64,000 nucleotides of DNA from an uncultured Lachnospiraceae bacterium (GCA_947629585.1 CANREH010000004.1:1-64000); one strand, 5' to 3'; positions 1 through 9,209 are shown, numbered from the stretch's first letter. Made by a program: numbers and translations. Notes: a model not told the origin generated them from the sequence alone.

Positions 1-1122
1 GAGTATAGCTTTCCTCTGTTGCCCCTTCGATCTTGCTTCCGGAACGATACCACTGATAGGAAACTGCCCCCGGATTTGCCGGAACATTTTCCGTACTGGC
101 CTTTACTGTGCTGCCGTAAGCCAAATTCCCCTCCTCGACGTCCACGGTAGCGCTTACTGTTTCCGGAAGCGGGGACTTGCCCCAGATTGCATAATATCTA
201 CCGTTCTCTGCTGTAACCTTTCCTTCTTTCACCCCGGCAGAAGCCGCCTTATCCTTGCTCCAGCCAAGAAACTCCTTGTCCCCATTTACCGGATTTTCCG
301 GCAAAGCTATCTTGGAACCTTCTGCTGCTTCCACAGATACGGAAGCTTTCCCTTCTACCTGGCCGCCATTGGCGTCAAATGTAACCGTAGCTGCGGGAAT
401 TCCGGTGTAATAGGAGGCTGTAAGGTGGGAGCCTTCTTTATCTAAACTGATTGTTTTATTACCCGGCTGCCATTGATCCCCCTCATCATCTTCCTCGCCA
501 TCCCCTTTCCATTCAGGTACAGTTCCAGCAAGAGAAAGAATATTTTTACCCTGTTCATCCGTTCCCTCTGCGATCGAAATTTCAGTGTCGCCATAAGCAC
601 TGTCAAGAACCTCAAATAAAGCGACAAACAAAGTTACATTATTTTTTGTAATATATTCTGTACCAGCATATTGGGCATTCACTTTATTATCTGCATAATT
701 CACTGCAAGGCTGCCTGTAATAGCCCCCATGGTCCTATCATATGTATAATATTTATCATCATAATTATATTCTTCGAGTTCTTCATAATATCTTTTGATT
801 TCTATCGGTTTTAATTTTTTATTATCATAATTCAGATGAATCCCATAAGCTTGTAATCTGGAAATTGGTGTTGTCAGAACGACAGATGCTTTTACGATGT
901 GTTTCCCTTTATATTGTTCTTTTTCCCCTGTATATTCTACCTTTTCTACCTTAAGATCCAAGGTCAGCTTATCAACAGATACCTTGATCTCATCCTTTTT
1001 GGCTGCTTCTGCAACTACCCCCCCCCTAAGAAATCCATAGAAACTGGAGCTGCAGCCATCGTAACCGCAATAGCCACGGATAACGCAGACGCAATTCCTT
1101 TCTTTAGCTTTTTGTTAGTCAT
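1..1122 (-). CDS. Secreted repeat surface protein, N-terminal part, frameshifted at a G9 tract (phase OFF)
   Basis: The ATG at 1122 follows an AAAGGAG site and encodes a signal peptide (MTNKKLKKGIASALSVAIAV...). After 32 codons the reading frame enters a run of nine G and hits TAG at once. In the shifted frame (codons from 1018 downward) the sequence stays open to the window edge. That frame encodes a cohesin-like or adhesin-like domain, then an InlB-type B-repeat (VTFDANGG ... FLGWSKDKA ... YAIW), then the start of an Ig-like repeat (SYQWYRSGSKIEGAT). With 7 or 10 G the signal peptide and body would be one protein. Such modules are typical of cell-surface proteins of gut Firmicutes. The C-terminus and anchor lie outside the window. 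The repeat and signal peptide are seen directly; ligand or host role is unknown. A sequencing error in the homopolymer is the main alternative. Confidence 0.75.
1018..1026 (-). repeat. Poly-G (G9) tract in the surface-protein gene
   Basis: Nine C on the plus strand, read as GGG GGG GGG followed directly by TAG in the frame of the upstream ATG. It lies just after the signal-peptide codons, a position where slippage switches the whole protein on or off. G7 or G10 would join the two frames. Confidence 0.85.
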
Positions 1123-1197
1123 AACATAACTCCTTTCTCGTTTACATTTTTAATTTGGTAAAATCTTATTTTCCATATATTAACAGTTTTTTTTACT

Positions 1198-1226
1198 ATT
1201 ATAGAGATTTTCTATGAAAATGTCAA
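1198..1226 (-). promoter_or_regulatory. Sigma-A promoter of the surface-protein gene
   Basis: On the minus strand TTGACA (1226-1221), a 17-base spacer and TATAAT (1203-1198): a perfect consensus promoter, about 75 bases before the start codon. The gene therefore looks actively transcribed although its frame is broken. Confidence 0.8.
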
Positions 1227-1256
1227 CGATCTTTTGTTTTTATTGTTTTTATTTGA

Positions 1257-1427
1257 TAACAGTTCAGCCATACGACAAAAATAGGAAAATTGAACCGTCG
1301 AGTTTACTCGTAAGGGGCAATTTTCCCTATTTTTGACATATGGCGCATGCCAGAAGCGAGATTTTAGCCGCTTTAGCGGCGAAACAGGCTGCAAAGCAGC
1401 CAAATCGAGCTGCTGGCTGAACTGTTA
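1257..1427. repeat. 171-bp MITE-like element with 14-bp terminal inverted repeats
   Basis: The ends are perfect inverted copies of TAACAGTTCAGCCA (1257-1270 and 1414-1427). Inside, 1268-1292 pairs with 1318-1343 (GACAAAAATAG... against ...CTATTTTTGAC), followed by two small hairpins, GCCGCT-TT-AGCGGC and GGCTGC-AAA-GCAGCC. It encodes nothing visible. A partial copy lies at 13149-13217 and the end motif recurs at 5192-5204 and 59230-59242. It fills the space between the surface-protein promoter and the SdpI gene, so it may also act as a terminator for one or both sides. Confidence 0.65.
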
Positions 1428-1433
1428 CTTTAT

Positions 1434-1811
1434 TTATAAGCGTTTCCCCTCGCTGTCAAAATTCTTTTTTAATGCCTTTTCCACAGGCAAAATAGACGCA
1501 ACCATAACAACGCATTGGATTGTAATCACAACACAGCAGACAATGCCGATAACACCAGAATCCTTTCCCAGCAGCGGAAGCATGGCAATGACAGAAAAAG
1601 GAAGCATAATCCATCCGATTTTCCACCAGAGCTTTCCGCAGTATTCATGGGCGAATTTCCACGTGTCCATATTTTTGCTCGACATTGGCGTGCGGTATCC
1701 ATAAAAACCATTGATATTTTTCGGCGGATTCTTTATGAAAAACCATCCAACCACTATCATCACAGCCGGAATTAAGAGATTACTGAACAGCATAAAAACC
1801 CAAAACCACAT
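1434..1811 (-). CDS. SdpI/YhfL-family small membrane protein
   Basis: A 125-residue protein with three hydrophobic segments (about 3-25, 65-82 and 86-108). Between the first two lies the family signature NINGFYGYRTPMSSKN followed by TWKFAHEYCGK. The start follows a GGGAGG site. In Bacillus the related SdpI gives immunity to the SdpC toxin and senses it, but most clostridial members of the family stand alone. No sdpABC-like toxin genes or sdpR repressor are next to it here, so an immunity role is not supported. It ends 24 bases before clpX in the same direction and may be a separate small transcript. Confidence 0.75.
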   Translation of the reverse strand: MWFWVFMLFSNLLIPAVMIVVGWFFIKNPPKNINGFYGYRTPMSSKNMDTWKFAHEYCGKLWWKIGWIMLPFSVIAMLPLLGKDSGVIGIVCCVVITIQCVVMVASILPVEKALKKNFDSEGKRL

Positions 1812-1834
1812 AAATACTTCCTCCCTTCCGCATA

Positions 1835-3103
1835 CTACTGTGCTTTTTTCCTCCGCGCTATCGGCTTTCCAGCCTGCGGCTCGCTAATGAGTTCCGGTTC
1901 TTTTACCCCATTGACTACATCTTCCGTTATAATACATTTTACTACTTCATCGTCCGTAGGGATGGAATACATAGAATCCATCAGGACAGACTCCATAATA
2001 GAGCGCAGCCCTCTCGCTCCGGTCTTTCTCTCCACCGAGCGGTGCGCCACGGCGCGGACTGCCTTCGGCGTAATCTCCAATTCTACGCCGTCCAGCTCAA
2101 ACAGCTTACAATACTGCTTTACAATCGCGTTCCTCGGCTCTGTCAAAATCCGCACAAGCGCCTCTTCATCCAGCAAATCCAGAGCGACATTCACCGGAAC
2201 ACGCCCGATAAATTCCGGAATCAGGCCAAACTTCACAAAATCCTGCGGAACCACCTGCTTAAACAATTCCCCTACATTCTGCTTGTTCTTTTCGGCGATT
2301 TCCGCATTGAACCCGATCGATTTCTTTCCGATACGGGACTCGATAATCTTTTCCAGGCCGTCAAATGCGCCGCCGCAGATAAATAAAATATTGGTCGTAT
2401 CAATCTGGATAAGCTCCTGATGCGGATGCTTCCTGCCGCCCTGCGGCGGAACGCTTGCGACCGTACCCTCCAGAATCTTTAACAGTGCCTGCTGCACGCC
2501 TTCCCCGGAAACATCCCTGGTAATGGACACATTTTCTGCTTTTTTCGTAATCTTATCAATCTCATCAATATAGATAATGCCCATCTGTGCGCGCTCTATG
2601 TCATAATCCGCCGACTGGATAATTTTCAACAGGATATTTTCCACATCCTCGCCGACATAGCCGGCCTCTGTCAGCGTCGTCGCATCTGCGATCGCAAACG
2701 GAACATTTAAAAGCCTTGCCAGGGTCTGCGCCAGATACGTCTTACCCGATCCGGTAGGCCCAACCATGATAATGTTGCTCTTCTGAAGCTCCACATCCAG
2801 GTTCTTCCCTGCCAGAATCCTCTTATAATGGTTGTAAACAGCCACCGAAAGCACCTTTTTGGCTTCCTCCTGCCCAATGACATATTCATCCAGAAACGCT
2901 TTGATTTCTTTTGGTTTCAGCAGATTGATGCCGATATTCTGAAGATCGTCGTTCTCAAACTCCTCCTCAATAATATCCGCGCATAAATCCACGCATTCAT
3001 CACAAATATAAACACCCGGCCCGGCAATCAGCTTCCTGACCTGCCCCTGCGTCTTATTGCAAAAGGAACAGCGGAGACTCTTTTCATCCATCTTAGCTGC
3101 CAT
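1835..3103 (-). CDS. clpX: ATP-dependent Clp protease ATP-binding subunit ClpX
   Basis: AAA+ unfoldase that feeds substrates to ClpP. About 422 residues from the ATG at 3103, chosen because GAGG lies 5 bases before it; an ATG eight codons upstream (3127) has no good site. The N-terminal C4 zinc finger is clear (RCSFCNKTQ ... [10 protein letters not shown]). Then come Walker A GPTGSGKT, Walker [10 protein letters not shown], the GYVG pore loop, and sensor 2 in GARGLRSI. Order tig-clpP-clpX is the usual one in Clostridia. The last 30 residues are basic and variable, ending in RRKKAQ. Assignment is near certain. Confidence 0.97.
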   Translation of the reverse strand: MAAKMDEKSLRCSFCNKTQGQVRKLIAGPGVYICDECVDLCADIIEEEFENDDLQNIGINLLKPKEIKAFLDEYVIGQEEAKKVLSVAVYNHYKRILAGKNLDVELQKSNIIMVGPTGSGKTYLAQTLARLLNVPFAIADATTLTEAGYVGEDVENILLKIIQSADYDIERAQMGIIYIDEIDKITKKAENVSITRDVSGEGVQQALLKILEGTVASVPPQGGRKHPHQELIQIDTTNILFICGGAFDGLEKIIESRIGKKSIGFNAEIAEKNKQNVGELFKQVVPQDFVKFGLIPEFIGRVPVNVALDLLDEEALVRILTEPRNAIVKQYCKLFELDGVELEITPKAVRAVAHRSVERKTGARGLRSIMESVLMDSMYSIPTDDEVVKCIITEDVVNGVKEPELISEPQAGKPIARRKKAQ

Positions 3104-3144
3104 TCTTTCCTCACATTTCCGCGGCATAACCGCTTACTATCATT

Positions 3145-3735
3145 CTAAACATCTTCCCGATTTTTCACAATATTGTCAATTAACCCATACTCTAAGGCTT
3201 CCTGCGCTGACATAAAATTATCGCGCTCCGTATCAACCGCTATCTGCTCCACCGATTTCCCGGTGTTGGCAGCAAGCATTTCATTTAACTTCTGGCGCGT
3301 CTTTAAAATATTCTCTGCAACAATCTTAATTTCCGTTGCCTGCCCGCGCGCGCCGCCGCTCGGCTGGTGAATCATAATCTCTGAATTCGGCAGCGCCATT
3401 CTCTTTCCCTTAGTCCCGCCTGCAAGCAAAAACGCCCCCATGCTGGCAGCCATGCCGATGCAGATCGTTGAAACATCGCATTTAATATACTGCATCGTGT
3501 CATAAATCGCCATACCTGCCGTCACAGAACCGCCCGGGCTGTTGATGTACATATTAATATCCTTCCCCGGGTCCTCCGACTCTAAAAACAAAAGCTGCGC
3601 GACAATCAGGCTGGCTGATACATCGTTTACCTCTTCCCCGAGAAAAATAATCCTTTCCTTTAATAAACGGGAATAAATATCATAGGAACGCTCCCCTCTG
3701 CTTGTCTGTTCAATGACATAAGGCACTAAACTCAT
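3145..3735 (-). CDS. clpP: ATP-dependent Clp protease proteolytic subunit
   Basis: A 196-residue serine protease that forms the double-heptamer degradation chamber used with ClpX. The catalytic triad is visible: Ser in [11 protein letters not shown], His in MIHQPSGG, Asp in DTERDNFMS. The [12 protein letters not shown] oxyanion region is intact. It starts after an AAAGGGG site and sits between tig and clpX, 41 bases from the clpX start. Length and motifs match the family with no oddities. Confidence 0.97.
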   Translation of the reverse strand: MSLVPYVIEQTSRGERSYDIYSRLLKERIIFLGEEVNDVSASLIVAQLLFLESEDPGKDINMYINSPGGSVTAGMAIYDTMQYIKCDVSTICIGMAASMGAFLLAGGTKGKRMALPNSEIMIHQPSGGARGQATEIKIVAENILKTRQKLNEMLAANTGKSVEQIAVDTERDNFMSAQEALEYGLIDNIVKNREDV

Positions 3736-3760
3736 TATTCAAACCCCTTTCTTTGAAAAC

Positions 3761-3792
3761 GGAAAAGAGGCTGCGACACAGCCCACTTTTCC
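3761..3792 (-). other. Stem-loop between tig and clpP
   Basis: On the minus strand GGAAAAG-T-GGGCTG, loop TGTCG, CAGCCT-C-CTTTTCC. It is a strong hairpin but is not followed by a clear U run, so it may be a processing or attenuation site that sets tig to clpP ratio rather than a full terminator. Confidence 0.45.
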
Positions 3793-3810
3793 TTTGTCAT
3801 AAAAATCTTT

Positions 3811-5097
3811 TTATACTTCCACAGAAGCCTCCACTACAAAATCAACGGCTTTCTGGACAGCGATATCAAGCTTCATGCCCTCGGTATATTCCTCATTCAG
3901 CATTTCCTTTACTTTGTCCACTTCCATCCGGTAAGAAGATGCCATATTCTCAATCTCTTTATTTAACTCTTCTTCCGTCACCTCGATATTCTCTGCCTTA
4001 GCGATCGCTTCCAGCACTAAACGGCTCTGAATTCTCTTTAATGCCTGCGGGCGGATCTGCTCGCCAAACTTCTGGTTATCCATGCCTGTAAACTGGAAAT
4101 ACTGCTCCATCGTAATGCCCTGGTTCTGAATCCTCTGGGCAAAGTCATTCGCCATCTGGTTCATCTGCGTGCGGATCATAGCTTCCGGAATTTCCATCTG
4201 CGCATTTGCCACAATCTTTTCAATGACAGCATCTTCCTTTGCTTCCTTTGCCGTCTTCTCCCGTCTTTCCAAAAGCTGCTTCTTTACATCCTCTTTATAT
4301 TCTTCCAGCGTCTCAAATTCGGAAATATCCTGCGCAAAATCATCGTCCAGCTCCGGAAGCTCCTTTATCTTGACTTCCTTTACCTTCACCTGAAACGTGG
4401 CAGGCTTTCCGGCAAGGGACTTTTCCTGGTAATCCTCCGGAAATGTCACATTGACTTCCGTCTCGTCTCCCGCCTTCTTACCCACTAACTGATCCTCAAA
4501 GGTATCGATAAAGGAATGGGAGCCAAGCGTCAGCGGATAATCTTCCCCTTTGCCTCCTTCAAACGGCTCGCCGTCCTGGAAGCCTTCAAAGTCAATCACA
4601 ACGATATCGCCGTTCTCTGCTGCCTTGTCCTCTACGGAAATCACTCTGGACTGCTGCTCGCGGACCTTATCGAGTTCCGCCTGCAAATCTTCTTCTGTCA
4701 CCTCTGTGACAATTTTCTCTACCTCAATTCCTTTATAATCCCCAAGCGTTACCTCCGGCTTTACTGCCACTTCCGCCGTAAAAACAAACGGTTTCCCCGC
4801 ATCGATCTGTGTAATGCTGATATCCGGCTGGGAAACAATCTCCAGCCCGCTTTCCTTTGCCGCATCCTCATAAGCAGACGGGATAATGGCGTTTGCCGCA
4901 TCCTCATAAAAAACGCCTGCGCCATACATCTTTTCAATCATCTTACGCGGAGCCTTGCCCTTGCGGAATCCCGGAAGGCTGATTCTATTCTTCTGCTTTA
5001 AATAAGCCTTTTCTACGGCATCATCAAACTCTTTTGCGCTTACCTCTATCGTCAATTTTGCCATATTCTTCTCTAAATTTTCTACCTGTACACTCAT
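3811..5097 (-). CDS. tig: Trigger factor (ribosome-associated chaperone and prolyl isomerase)
   Basis: A 428-residue chaperone that binds nascent chains at the ribosome exit tunnel. The N-terminal ribosome-binding signature is present (PGFRKGKAPRKMIEKMYG). A FKBP-type isomerase domain follows at about 150-245 (GDIVVIDFEGFQDGEPFEGG ... LGSHSFIDTFEDQLVG), then the helical C-terminal arm region rich in Glu and Lys. The start follows AAGGAGG. It is the first gene of the tig-clpP-clpX cluster, with an AT-rich upstream region (5098-5190) that should hold the promoter, though no near-consensus pair stands out. Confidence 0.96.
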   Translation of the reverse strand: MSVQVENLEKNMAKLTIEVSAKEFDDAVEKAYLKQKNRISLPGFRKGKAPRKMIEKMYGAGVFYEDAANAIIPSAYEDAAKESGLEIVSQPDISITQIDAGKPFVFTAEVAVKPEVTLGDYKGIEVEKIVTEVTEEDLQAELDKVREQQSRVISVEDKAAENGDIVVIDFEGFQDGEPFEGGKGEDYPLTLGSHSFIDTFEDQLVGKKAGDETEVNVTFPEDYQEKSLAGKPATFQVKVKEVKIKELPELDDDFAQDISEFETLEEYKEDVKKQLLERREKTAKEAKEDAVIEKIVANAQMEIPEAMIRTQMNQMANDFAQRIQNQGITMEQYFQFTGMDNQKFGEQIRPQALKRIQSRLVLEAIAKAENIEVTEEELNKEIENMASSYRMEVDKVKEMLNEEYTEGMKLDIAVQKAVDFVVEASVEV

Positions 5098-5191
5098 TAT
5101 CTTGTATCCTCCTTAAAAATACACAAATTTACCATTGTTATAATATAACATAAAAAGTCCATAAAATCCACTCTTTTTTTTACATTTTATG

Positions 5192-5204
5192 AACAGTTCA
5201 GCCA
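5192..5204. repeat. Solo end motif of the MITE-like element
   Basis: AACAGTTCAGCCA, identical to the terminal repeat of the element at 1257-1427. It directly abuts the glmM stop codon, so it may be the remains of an inserted copy. Confidence 0.45.
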
Positions 5205-6548
5205 CTACACCGCATGGCCTTTCTTTTTGATCACGTCCACAACTTCTCCAACCAGCTCCCTGCACAATTCGTCCGTCCCGGCTTCTACCATAACGCGGAT
5301 CAGCGGCTCTGTCCCGCTTTCCCTGACTAAAATGCGCCCTTCGCTTCCCAGCTTCTCTTCCACGTCCTTCACGGCGCGCTTCACATCTTCATCTTCCCTT
5401 GCCGCAATCTTATCCTTCACCCTGACATTTTCTAAAAGCTGCGGATACTTCTGCAAATCGGAAAGCAGCATGGAAACCCTGGTCTTTTTCTCCAGAAGCA
5501 CTTCCATCACCTTTAAGGAAGTCAGGACACCGTCCCCGGTCGTCGCATATTTGCTGAAAATAATATGCCCGGAATTTTCCCCGCCCAGGCCATGCCCGTT
5601 CGCACACATATTTTCATACACATACTTATCCCCAACAGCAGTTTTTTCATATTTAATGCCAACTCTGTCGAGCGCTTTATATAAGCCGAAATTCGACATT
5701 ACCGTAGTCACGATCGTATCATTAGGAAGTTCCCCTTTCTCCTTCATATACTTTCCGCACAAGTACATAATGCTGTCGCCGTCAACAACCTCTCCCCTCT
5801 CGTCAACGGCAAGGCACCGATCGGCGTCCCCGTCATAGGCAAACCCGATATCCAGCCCATTTTCCTTTACAAACGCCTGCAGCGCCTCAATATGCGTAGA
5901 GCCGCAGCCGTTATTGATATTCGTCCCGTCCGGCATATCATGGATTACATAAGTCTTTGCTCCCAGCGCGTCAAATACAATCTTCGCCACGGAAGAAGCC
6001 GAACCGTTAGAGCAGTCCAGCCCAATCTTAAGTCCCCTCATAGAACGCGTCGCCTGCGACATGAGATAGCCGATATACCTCGTCCTTCCTATCTGATAGT
6101 CAATCGTGCAGCCAATCGCATCCCTGGTCGCAAATGGTATCGTATCCGTTTCACTGTCTATGTATTCCTCAATCTTTTCCTCTATCTCCGCTTCCAGCTT
6201 CTGCCCATTTCCATTAATGACCTTAATCCCATTGTCATAATACGGATTATGGCTTGCAGAAACCATAACCCCGCAGTCAAAATCTTCACTGTTCACAATA
6301 TAAGCCACGCTCGGAGTCGGCGTTACATGAAGCAGGTAAACATCCGCCCCGCTTGCCGTCATCCCGGCTGACAGGGCATCCTCAAACATATAGCTTGAAC
6401 GGCGCGTGTCCTTTCCTATTACAATCTTTGCCCTGTGCTCCTGCCCGTAATACCAGCCAAGAAATCTCCCTGTTTTATATGCGTGCATGACATTCAGCGT
6501 CACATTTGCTTCCCCGCGGAAACCATCTGTTCCAAAATACTTACCCAT
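5205..6548 (-). CDS. glmM: Phosphoglucosamine mutase
   Basis: Converts glucosamine-6-phosphate to glucosamine-1-phosphate for UDP-GlcNAc and so for peptidoglycan. 447 residues from the ATG at 6548, chosen because GGAGGT lies 4 bases upstream and the sequence then begins MGKYFGTDGFRGEAN as in the family; a longer frame to 6617 is not needed. The phosphoserine loop VSASHNPYYDNG, metal loop YDGDADRC, sugar loop GGENSGHI and phosphate loop RESGTEPLIRVM are all intact. The gene stands alone between tig and a spore protein gene. Confidence 0.96.
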   Translation of the reverse strand: MGKYFGTDGFRGEANVTLNVMHAYKTGRFLGWYYGQEHRAKIVIGKDTRRSSYMFEDALSAGMTASGADVYLLHVTPTPSVAYIVNSEDFDCGVMVSASHNPYYDNGIKVINGNGQKLEAEIEEKIEEYIDSETDTIPFATRDAIGCTIDYQIGRTRYIGYLMSQATRSMRGLKIGLDCSNGSASSVAKIVFDALGAKTYVIHDMPDGTNINNGCGSTHIEALQAFVKENGLDIGFAYDGDADRCLAVDERGEVVDGDSIMYLCGKYMKEKGELPNDTIVTTVMSNFGLYKALDRVGIKYEKTAVGDKYVYENMCANGHGLGGENSGHIIFSKYATTGDGVLTSLKVMEVLLEKKTRVSMLLSDLQKYPQLLENVRVKDKIAAREDEDVKRAVKDVEEKLGSEGRILVRESGTEPLIRVMVEAGTDELCRELVGEVVDVIKKKGHAV

Positions 6549-6617
6549 ACTTACCTCCAAAAACGATTCTTTCATATTAATCATAGCTATCATAACAATG
6601 ATTTCCTGATCTGTCAA

Positions 6618-6657
6618 GAAAAGGAAACAGGCGGATACGGAATCAACCGTACCCGCC
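6618..6657 (-). terminator. Intrinsic terminator after the SASP gene
   Basis: On the minus strand GGCGGGTACGG, loop TTGATT, CCGTATCCGCCT, followed by GTTTCCTTTTCTT. It lies between the SASP stop and the glmM start, so it separates the two transcripts. Confidence 0.65.
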
Positions 6658-6684
6658 GTGTCCTGCCCTGAAAACGGCTTTTCC

Positions 6685-6936
6685 CTACTGCTGGGAAGAA
6701 TTGGAAGATCTGTTATCCGACATAGACTCTTCCTGTCTCTTAATCATCTGCCTTACCATCTCGCCGCCTACGGAACCGTTCTGGGCGCTGGTCAGGTTTC
6801 CATTATAGCCTTCCTTTAACGGAACATTTAATTCCGAAGCGACTTCCATCTTAAAACGGTTCATGGCTTCCTTCGCTTCCGGCACCTGCATTCTGTTTGA
6901 TGATGAATTAGAACTTGAATTACTGCTGTTACTCAT
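6685..6936 (-). CDS. Alpha/beta-type small acid-soluble spore protein
   Basis: An 83-residue protein that coats and protects DNA in the spore. The start at 6936 (MSNSSNSSSN) is preceded by AGAGGG; a longer frame to 7038 has no support. The core has the germination-protease cleavage region (FKMEVASELNV) and the family signature GNLTSAQNGSVGGEMVRQMI. The N-terminus is a Ser/Asn run, common in clostridial members. The gene is monocistronic. It shows that the organism makes endospores. Expression would be expected from a forespore sigma factor, but I did not find a clear sigma-G site. Confidence 0.93.
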   Translation of the reverse strand: MSNSSNSSSNSSSNRMQVPEAKEAMNRFKMEVASELNVPLKEGYNGNLTSAQNGSVGGEMVRQMIKRQEESMSDNRSSNSSQQ

Positions 6937-7144
6937 AATTTTTCCCTCTTTTCCGCGAACTTTTCTATCGCTATATTTTTTTCCAGATAAGCCGGACCTC
7001 CCTTGACCCGGCTTATCCTTGATACTATTGTGCTTCAAAACGCAAATCCTATTCAGGGAAATTTTGGCTGCCGCATTCCATTTATTTGTGAAAAATTAAC
7101 AAACTTTTCCTGATATTTTTTACACGGTCAGCCGATAAAACTAT

Positions 7145-7173
7145 TTGCATTTTGCCAAAAACACAGGTATACT
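7145..7173 (+). promoter_or_regulatory. Promoter of the kinase/CpaE/CpaB cluster
   Basis: TTGCAT (7145-7150), 17-base spacer, TATACT (7168-7173), about 37 bases before the first ATG of the kinase gene. Confidence 0.6.
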
Positions 7174-7209
7174 ATACGCACAGAAAAAGTAATTACTGCA
7201 TACATTTAA

Positions 7210-8571
7210 ATGTTTCTGATTATGATACATAGAAAGGAGTCCGAGCGAATCGAGGAACTATGGTTTCAAAAATACCGGATTTTAAAACGCCTGGGAAGTG
7301 GAGGCAGCGCTGAAGTCTTCCTCGCAGAACATCAGGCGCTCTCTTCCTTCCGGGCCATTAAGAAAATTCCCAAATCAGAGAAGCTGCATGATATCTGGAT
7401 CAGGGAAGCCAGAATTCTTAAAAATCTTTCCCATCCTTCTATCCCTGCCATATACGATTTTGAAGAGGATGGTTCTTACAGTTATATTATCATGGAGTAT
7501 CTGGAAGGCGTCTCGCTGAAACAATACCGAAAAGAACACAACCTGAACGAAAAGGAAATCGGGGAAATATCGCTGCAAATCTGCCGTCTCCTGCGTTACC
7601 TGCATGAACTGCCGGAGCCGCTTTTGTACCTCGATCTGAAACCGGAGAACCTGATGGTCTGCGGCGGCAGCATTAAAATGGTTGATTTTGGGGCCGCCCT
7701 TACCAAAGAAGCATGGCAAAGGCGCGGAATCACTATGGGAACAAAAGGATATGCCGCGCCGGAGCTGTTCACCGGAAAAGCACTGGATCAGAGAAGCGAT
7801 ATTTACAGCTTCGGCATGGTCATGTTCTTTTTATTCACAGGGGAATCTCCGCAATACGGAGAAAAAAGGATACAAAATATCGACCGCCTCTCCTATGTGG
7901 ACAGTCAATGGAAGGATATTGTCAACCGCTGCCTGCGGTATCTGCCGGGAATGCGTTTTTCCACAGCAAAAAGCCTGGAAAAAAGAATTTTATCCGCGCT
8001 TGGCAAAAGCAGCGAAATAACAGATCACCCCAGGATCTGCCTGGCAGGAGCCTTTCCGCATATCGGCGTTACCCATATCTGCCTGTCCCTTGCCGTTTAT
8101 TTTGCCGCACAGGGAAAAAATGTCTGTTATTGTGATCAAAAAGAAGAAGGCGTGGTAGAAACCCTTTTACTGCAGTCTAAAAACAAAAAAAACAGAGAAA
8201 CATTCTATGGCGTACATTTATCCCGCGGAGAAGAAACTAAAGCATCCGCTCCCTTTGATCTGGAAATCCATGATTACGGCTCTTTGGAAGGAATCGATCA
8301 CTCCGCTCTTTATCAAGAACAAAACACCGTGTTAATCACAGGGGGAAAATGCTGGGAAACAGGGCTGTTGGAACAGGCTCTTCTGAAATTTGAATATCCG
8401 CCCATTCTCTGTATCAACTTCGTTTCCGGAAAGGCTTTCTGCTCCCTGGCAAAATATTATGCAAATTACCGCTGCCTGCGCATCCCTTACCAGCCGGAAG
8501 TATTTACGGATTTTTCCGGGCAATGGAAACGGTTTGCAGCGCAGCTATGGGAGGAAATCAGACAATGTTAA
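7210..8571 (+). CDS. Ser/Thr protein kinase with C-terminal MinD/CpaE-like domain
   Basis: 453 residues. Residues 20-275 are a Hanks-type kinase: glycine loop LGSGGSAEVF, Lys in FRAIKKI, catalytic LDLKPENLM, VDFGAA, and APE as GYAAPELF. There is no transmembrane segment or PASTA repeat. Residues 285-450 resemble a ParA/MinD fold (AGAFPHIGVTHICLSLAVYF ... VCYCDQ) but the ATP-binding lysine is missing. The start is uncertain: the strong AAAGGAG lies inside the frame at about 7232 and no ATG in frame follows it, so either ATG 7210 or 7222 is used with a poor site, or a rare codon (ATC) 9 bases after AAAGGAG. The next gene overlaps by 7 bases, so the two are coupled. Substrates are unknown. Confidence 0.8.
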   Translation: MFLIMIHRKESERIEELWFQKYRILKRLGSGGSAEVFLAEHQALSSFRAIKKIPKSEKLHDIWIREARILKNLSHPSIPAIYDFEEDGSYSYIIMEYLEGVSLKQYRKEHNLNEKEIGEISLQICRLLRYLHELPEPLLYLDLKPENLMVCGGSIKMVDFGAALTKEAWQRRGITMGTKGYAAPELFTGKALDQRSDIYSFGMVMFFLFTGESPQYGEKRIQNIDRLSYVDSQWKDIVNRCLRYLPGMRFSTAKSLEKRILSALGKSSEITDHPRICLAGAFPHIGVTHICLSLAVYFAAQGKNVCYCDQKEEGVVETLLLQSKNKKNRETFYGVHLSRGEETKASAPFDLEIHDYGSLEGIDHSALYQEQNTVLITGGKCWETGLLEQALLKFEYPPILCINFVSGKAFCSLAKYYANYRCLRIPYQPEVFTDFSGQWKRFAAQLWEEIRQC

Positions 8572-9149
8572 AAAAACCGGGGAAATTTACGGGAAATCTC
8601 ATGAAACAGCGAATCGGAATCGCCGGAGCCTGCCGCGGAAGCGGGACAACGTTCTGCGCCATGATGACGGCATATTTTTTAAAAAAAGTAAAAAAACGGA
8701 ACACCGTTGTCGTGGAAAGGAACCTTTCCGGGCATCTTTGGAGCCTCGGAAACGAAGAACCCTGCTTTTCCGTCCACGGGCTCGATGTCTATGGGAAAAA
8801 TACCGAAGATATCTCTGCCTTCGATCGGTATCCCTGTGTCATTCTTGACTATGGGACCAAAATTACCGAAAACGCCGGGCTTCTTCCGGAATTTTCAAAA
8901 TGCACGATAAAAATCATCACAGCAAGCCTGTGTGAATGGAAACAGGAAGAGTTCTTTCAATTTATAGACACCTTCTCAGAACTTCCTGAAAGCGGGGAAT
9001 TTATTTACTTGGCGCCGCTGGCGCAGCCATGCGACATCAAAACCGTAAAAAAATGGGGAAATATAACGATCTATCCGCTGGCGGCAGAAAAAAGCTGGAA
9101 CCGGATCGGCCCGGAAAATTTGAAATTATTAGAACAGCTTCTCTGTTAA
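8565..9149 (+). CDS. CpaE/MinD-like protein with altered P-loop
   Basis: About 194 residues from the ATG at 8565, which follows GGGAGG and overlaps the kinase stop. A P-loop-like region begins at about residue 15 (GIAGACRGSGTTFCAMM) where the usual GK[ST] lysine is Thr, as in a group of clostridial CpaE-like proteins with a G-x-GTT motif. A Walker B-like strand follows (CVILDYGTKI). It resembles the tail of the kinase encoded just before it, so the two may pair. CpaE proteins place Flp pilus machinery, but no pilin, CpaF ATPase or TadB/C genes are in this window. Function is inferred only from fold and neighbours. Confidence 0.6.
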   Translation: MLKKPGKFTGNLMKQRIGIAGACRGSGTTFCAMMTAYFLKKVKKRNTVVVERNLSGHLWSLGNEEPCFSVHGLDVYGKNTEDISAFDRYPCVILDYGTKITENAGLLPEFSKCTIKIITASLCEWKQEEFFQFIDTFSELPESGEFIYLAPLAQPCDIKTVKKWGNITIYPLAAEKSWNRIGPENLKLLEQLLC

Positions 9150-9209
9150 ACTGCATTTTCATTAAATAGAGATTCACAAAAGAAATCTACGACAAGAAAA
9201 GGGGGTTTT

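Noticed and set aside
442..651. Short open frames on both strands within the surface-protein gene
   Set aside because: They are shadows of the long frame that runs from 1016 to the window edge and encodes recognisable repeats.
1434..1811. SdpI as toxin immunity gene
   Set aside because: No SdpC-like toxin, sdpAB or sdpR gene is near, and most family members in Clostridia are not immunity proteins.
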